Shown here piece by piece: positions 8,200-12,905 of a stretch of 12,905 nucleotides of DNA. Every line of letters begins with the position of its first letter. The stretch's first letter is position 1. The stretch is from Rodentolepis nana (Eukaryota > Platyhelminthes > Cestoda > Cyclophyllidea > Hymenolepididae). Where the stretch lies: the NCBI GenBank assembly GCA_900617975.1, contig UZAE01012194.1, positions 27,523-40,427 of the forward strand, written 5' to 3'. Under the pieces are notes generated by a model. It saw only the letters and a program-made list of their open reading frames with translations. It was not told the DNA's origin and made no database searches. The position numbers were made by a program, and so were the translations under genes.

Positions 8200-10286
8200 T
8201 TCGTTGCATTCCTATTGGCTCCCTAGTAGTGAGCACATGAGCACGCACGTATGGCTTGAATCATCCCACGAAAACGCCACATTAGTGACACTTTGACCAA
8301 GGGACAACTTTAAGTATTTTAATGTGAACCGTAGCTTTCCCTCCAAAACATTTCACTTTTGCCACTTCATTAGTTGTGTTTGTTGGGTGGACTACTCAGA
8401 AATATGGCGACCTTTGATCATTTTCATAATTTTTTTTTAGTGTTAGTTGCAAAAAAGCCACGAATTCAGTCTTCAAATTTCTTTACGATTACAGTATTGG
8501 CAGTTTCAATAACCAAAACAAATATATTTTGGGAGGGAATTTTTAAAACGTGAAAATTCTGTACAATTCGGCAAAATTGAAACGCTTTTACCGCTTGTGT
8601 TGCAAAGAGACAAGTTAAAAACGATTTCTGGAACTCACACTGCGCTATACGTGGACAAGTAGTCGATTCAACACTGGAGCAACAATCACTAAGATCTTCA
8701 TAAATGTACCAACTTGATGTCAAACCAAAGTTCCCAAAAGGCAAAGTAATTGTTACAAATTATAAAGGGGGGAGAGTTTAACAGACGAGGGAACTTGCGA
8801 ACCCTCTAGGCTTATTTTTGACTTGATGGGAAATAGGAGGATGAACCGGGATATGAGCTGGGTTAATCGGATTAGAACTACTCAAAATTTGGGTTTCATT
8901 GGGATGTCAGCCTAATAAATACATTGAAATTCAGTAATATGACATATCAAGTTGAATCTCTGCAAACTGGAATCTCTTTTCACCAAAATTAAACCACGGC
9001 CTCAGTATTCTGAGCTGTTATAAGTTATCAAGTTATCTAAGCCTTCGTTGAGCGAAGTTCTCTATGCCATGCTTCGTGGAATCAAGGAGACCATTGTTAT
9101 GCTTCACTTCCTTACACATTAGAAGAGACTGCTAGTAAACCATGACCTCCATTGATTGGACAAAGTCATTAGGGACTGAGATGGTAGACGGCAATCCACT
9201 TGGAAATCCGGAGGATCTAACTTCTATGAACTTGTCCTCTACACTGAGTGCGAATAGAAGCCTCTCCATAAAATGGCCACAACTGTGGATTTAACAACTG
9301 AGTGATGGCATTCCTTCTCTCCTACTTCAACCACATTACGAGTCCTAACAGAAGAGGAACCTCAATATTTCATAGAACTTATCTCCTACACCTGATTTCG
9401 TACGCTTTCACATAACGTCTTTTTTCGGATCTTCAAAGAACAGTAAATGTAGAAGGCCTGCGAGTGCTTACACAGGAATTCGTTGATTTTCAATTGCCTT
9501 CTCATCACTTTGGGTTGTTGATTTGCTTGATCTCTCAGAATATTTTAAAAAAATGGCCTTTAAAATCAATGACTTTAAAAAAAATACATATGGGCAACAC
9601 TTATCGTGGTATTTTCTTAATTACTTGATGGAAAACCGCCGTTTTATTATTAAATGAAGGGTGTCACCCATCGATGAGGAGGGGGTCAAGACACACACCC
9701 AACCTCTTATGGATTCCAAACCGTCTCCTTCTCATTCCTCATTGACGTCAGACAATTTATAAATGTGGAATACAAGGTGCAGAATTGCAGTACAACTTCA
9801 ATAGGCTTCCAATGATTAGCTCAAACACAATTCAATTATGATGCAATTTGCACACAAATAATGAGGAAAGTAATCTAATAATTTATTTGCGAAACAAAAC
9901 CAATCATTTATCAGAATTAGCATCATTTAAAAACTGTAGGAAAGCTGGAAGAAGGTGAATATAAGACGAGGTACACTGAAATTTTTACTTCACTTGATTT
10001 CCAACATGCTCAAGGCAAGAGGAAGTTGAACGACTGTTTGAGTTGGATATGTAGCCATGCTCATTACATATTTCCCGAACCGACCGTTTATAGGAGAGAC
10101 ATTGATTGCAATGAAAGTTCTATGTTTCAATTTGACCAATACTGCAGTGGTTGTGCATCTTATTCGAAAACTTGTATGGGCGAACAAATATGCATATTCG
10201 TAGACTGATGATATTTCGATCTGAATATGAAATTATTTGTGAAATACCCCCCCCCCTTCGAAATATTTTCTCTCAGGGAGATAGGG
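8200..10286. other. Spacer between genes B and C
   Basis: About 2.1 kb are not duplicated elsewhere in the window. Frames such as 8466-8744 (92 codons, minus) and 9990-10187 (minus) have no recognisable domain or supporting splice sites. The region holds a C run near 10250 just before the duplication boundary. I see no RNA gene. Confidence 0.6.
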
Positions 10287-10715
10287 AGACTCATATCAGA
10301 TGTAGTGCTACTTCTTATTCCCTCCGCATTTGTATTAAAAGATCAATTAATGTACTTGTGAGTGAAGGTAAAAGTGCAATCAGAAGGATCTAAAGATTAG
10401 GTGGCAAAATAAATGCTCGAGATTAGGATAAATGCAAATTCTCCGTGTGGCGGCGAATTTCCTGTGACGAAATTCTGAGGAGTGAGAAAGCACACCAGCA
10501 TTTGCATACCTACAGTTTAGCTAAACCAACACCTCAAGCATTTAACTAATTTATTTAGATTTAAACACCCAGAGCTGAAGAGCTCAAATTTTAATCAATA
10601 TCTAGGCCCATATTTTCGTTTAAATGAAATAAATCAGACCAACGTTAATAACACTTATCCTCCATCAAAAAACCACTCACCCCAAAAAAATTTATTTAAA
10701 TGTTCAGCTCTGATA

Positions 10716-10721
10716 TTTATT
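10716..10721 (-). terminator. Poly(A) signal of gene C
   Basis: AATAAA on the minus strand lies 43 nt beyond the stop, at the same spacing as in gene A. It is conserved although much of the surrounding 3' flank has diverged. A second AATAAA lies at 10691-10696. Confidence 0.6.
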
Positions 10722-10763
10722 CGCTGTAAAAATGAGTGACTCAGTGCATGGAAGTGAATGAGT

Positions 10764-12157
10764 TTAGTTAAAACAGAACCACAAAAGAAGACCAATGAAG
10801 GCCAGGATTGATGATGTGAGGCTGCAACCAGCACAGAAGGGCTCCTTGTCGAAGGGTGGTGCACACATGGCATACTTCATCGCCTGTGCCACGAAGGTGT
10901 TGTCAATTGTCTTGTGGAAGAGGTAACTGAAGGGACCGTTGACAAAGACTGCAACGTCATCCCCACCATGTGTTGCCCAGCCAATTGGAATCAATGCCTG
11001 CAATTGAGTGTCCTTGCCAAACAAAGTCTCGTCTTCCATGTCCCAAACACTTTTTCTAGTTTTATTAACTTCTGATCCTGGACCAGTCATGTAGCCAACC
11101 GGCTGCATACCTTTTTTGTCAAGAGTCTTTTAAAAAGATTCAGATCGTGAGAATTCAAGTAAATGTGAATGTTAGAAGTAAATGAACAACCCTACTTCAT
11201 TGCCCTTTATAAGATCTGGAAGGAACAGACTTCGGAAACGACTGGGTTGACCAACCAATGCAAAGGAGTGCGAGTGGTCAGCTGTTACAACAAGCAATGT
11301 TTCCTCGGGATTCACCTCCTTGAAGATATCCTCAATGACTCGATCGAAGACATGCTGCTCTGCAAATGACTTCCTGAAATGCATTAATAATGAAATCATT
11401 GAAAATGAAACATTCTCATTGGTTTGACTTAAATTATGAACACAAAACAANCCAGTCACGAAAGGCGACATGACCATAGCAACCAGCTGGTGAGGCATGA
11501 GTAATTCTTGATGAGGTCACAATGCCTGTCCACTTTCCTGCCTTTTGAGCTGCAGTTAGAACAGATTCTGTCTTCTCTTCGTCGGAGTACATTTTGCATT
11601 CCTTGTAGAAAACCTCGCCTGTCACACCTATCATGGCTGTTCTCGTCTTGGTACCTGTAATGCAGAAACACACCTTCGGTCACATTTTCCCTTCGAATTT
11701 CTAGGTGGTGGTCAAGGCGGCACTTCGTACCTGTAAGATAGGCTGTGGCGGAGGAGGCAGAGTCAGTGACCATGGTTTCAAGATCATAGGTCCTGCAGAG
11801 GGAGGAGAACTCCCAGTCCTCGAATGGGTGCTTCTCAGCCTTACCAGTGGTGTTGGTGCGATCAAATCTAGTGGCGGCGAGTGTAGGAATTCCCATGCCA
11901 TCACCGAGAAAGAGAATCACATTTTTCGCCTTCTTTGCCTTCGAGTAGAAATCGGGAAATAGTCTGTTCGCCTTGTCTATTTCCTTCCGAGCTAGGTCCT
12001 CCCAGTAGGATGGAGGTATCTCCTGCTTCAAGATGGTGAATGGTGGGAAGGGATATGTGATGGGTTTCTGACGCGCCTGGTAAGCGTCTGGCTCATCGGC
12101 AAAGGCCACTTGGAGAAGATGAAGTAGAAGGAATACAATCACAGACTTGATTGCCAT
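10764..12157 (-). CDS. Alkaline phosphatase C, close copy of gene A, interrupted by an assembly gap
   Basis: Visible exons are exon 1 at 12157-11731, the first 203 nt of exon 2 at 11654-11452, exon 5 at 11373-11196 and exon 6 at 11126-10764. Exons 3, 4 and the last 11 nt of exon 2 are absent: the single N at 11451 replaces about 620 bp that are present in gene A (roughly 3260-3881). The visible protein covers residues 1-210 and 368-547 of the A numbering. It includes the signal peptide, D86, S133, H195, S197, R208, D400/H401, H480 and the hydrophobic GPI-type tail. Exons 1 and 2 look identical to gene A, whereas exon 6 has several amino acid changes, seven of them within residues 446-458. Because the break falls exactly at an N and the remaining splice sites and frames are sound, I read this as an incomplete assembly of an intact gene. 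A real internal deletion cannot be excluded. E354, D359 and H363 fall inside the gap and cannot be assessed. Confidence 0.85.
11451..11451. other. Single-N assembly gap inside gene C
   Basis: To the left the sequence matches gene A up to about 3259, and to the right from about 3882. One N therefore stands for about 620 bp, including exons 3 and 4. Confidence 0.85.
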
Positions 12158-12188
12158 GACTATGGAGAAGCAACTCCACTGTGTGCGT

Positions 12189-12196
12189 CTTTTATA
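12189..12196 (-). promoter_or_regulatory. TATA box of gene C
   Basis: This is identical in sequence and position to the TATAAAAG element of gene A (offset 7570 bp), so the core promoter was copied along with the gene. Confidence 0.7.
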
Positions 12197-12269
12197 TGAA
12201 CCTTGGTGTGGGGTGGGGTCTAAAGGCAATATTTCATAGGGCGGCATGCAACTTGGCTCGTATGAATGA

Positions 12270-12320
12270 GGGTGGGTGGTGGAGTGGTGGAGTGGTGGGG
12301 TGGTGGGGTGTGGTGTGGGG
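12270..12320 (+). repeat. GGTGG/GGAGTGG repeat upstream of gene C
   Basis: This is the same repeat, at the same distance from the start codon, as the tract upstream of gene A. Confidence 0.75.
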
Positions 12321-12637
12321 ATGAAGATGAGTGTGAGGTGGTTGTCAAGAGAATGTCTGAATTCAATTGAATTTGTGTCTTCTTTGTCGGTGGAGTTCTC
12401 TCTTTCACTTTGTTGCATTTTTACTATATGGCAAGAAATAATTTGTCAATTTTCTAAAACAAAACTAATTATGTTTATTTCTTCAATAATTAAGACTCAT
12501 TTTTAAGTAAAATATAGAAATTTATTTCATAACTTGGATTTCAAGCATTTGATAAATTTTCTTGACACAGCGTCGTAGAATATTTCGATATTTGCCTAAC
12601 TTTCTTCATTGCCTCAAGTAGGTGGATAGTGGTCTAC

Positions 12638-12676
12638 TAATGAGTTCAATGCTCATTAACGGAGAGTCCATTAATG
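12638..12676. repeat. Overlapping inverted repeats rich in TAAT/ATTA, 5' flank of gene C
   Basis: This is an identical copy of the dyad at 5068-5106. The bases just beyond it (12689-12712) differ between the copies, so the dyad itself sits in a conserved patch. Confidence 0.5.
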
Positions 12677-12861
12677 CATTTGCTGTTGTTTTCTTAATGT
12701 CTTCGAGAAGGGCCATAAACTAGTACCAACAGAAAAAGTACGTTAAGTGAAATAACTGCCGGGTTTATTGCACAAAATCGTAATTTCAATGGCACCGTTG
12801 GACATAAAAGTCTCATTCAAAATGATTGACTTTTCTTGCTCTTCAGTCTCGTCTGCACCTC

Positions 12862-12905
12862 GAAGGAGGGAGGGAGGTGGGGTGGGGGGGGGGGGGGGGG
12901 GGGGG
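12862..12905 (+). repeat. G-rich tract ending in poly-G at window end
   Basis: This is the counterpart of 5292-5338. The length of the G run is unknown because the window ends inside it. Confidence 0.85.

Larger units (their letters stand above)
10287..12905. repeat. Segmental duplication, copy 2 (carries gene C), truncated by gap and window end
   Basis: This is the direct copy of 2124-5338. The alignment offset is 8163 bp at the left boundary, 8191 bp around exon 5 and 7570 bp right of the N. The 621 bp drop is sequence missing at the N. The copy runs into the same poly-G tract, where the window stops. Confidence 0.9.

Noticed and set aside
8466..8744. A 92-codon minus-strand frame upstream of gene B
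   Set aside because: It shows no domain, no signal peptide and no promoter or splice signals, and the DNA is not duplicated with the rest of the locus.
11172..11498. A minus-strand frame joining exon 2 and exon 5 sequence of gene C through the N
   Set aside because: The join is created by the placeholder. The residues on either side belong to different frames and exons, so it is not a fusion product.

Overview
The window looks like nuclear DNA from an arthropod with a compact, AT-rich genome. I cannot name the species. The evidence is multi-exon protein genes with very short GT-AG introns (41 to 81 bp), TATA boxes, AATAAA signals, and proteins that match the animal alkaline phosphatase family. 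The sequence appears to be a draft assembly: there are single N placeholders at 5339 and 11451, and both the first N and the window end lie in long G or C homopolymers.

All confidently called genes are alkaline phosphatases on the minus strand, read in the order C, B, A from right to left. Gene A (2576-4587) has six exons and encodes 547 residues. It has a signal peptide, every metal and catalytic residue of the family, and a C-terminal hydrophobic tail typical of a GPI anchor. Gene B (6232-8143) has six exons in the same positions and phases and encodes 522 residues. It is also catalytically complete but lacks the tail, so it is probably secreted. Gene C (10764-12157) is a close copy of A, but the assembly skips exons 3 and 4 and the last bases of exon 2 at the N at 11451.

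Region by region: 1-2123 is intergenic, with G-rich tracts, a 42-bp tandem repeat, an AAAT microsatellite and one weak possible exon. 2124-5338 is a duplicated unit carrying gene A and its promoter. 5339-6150 is a homopolymer junction and AT-rich spacer. 6150-8200 is gene B. 8200-10286 is spacer with no convincing gene. 10287-12905 is the second copy of the unit, carrying gene C.

Homology begins abruptly at 2124 and at 10287. This fits a head-to-tail tandem duplication with a period of about 8.2 kb, and it predicts a second copy of gene B beyond the right edge. The 5' arms of A and C (exons 1-2, intron 1, promoter) are virtually identical. The 3' arms have diverged, most strongly in a short stretch of exon 6 that corresponds to the crown domain. 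The locus therefore appears to be an expanding ectophosphatase cluster with two membrane-anchored paralogues and one soluble paralogue, complicated by possible gene conversion or chimeric assembly. I found no new type of system. The strongest leads are the crown-domain divergence, the mosaic A/C identity and the anchor loss in B.
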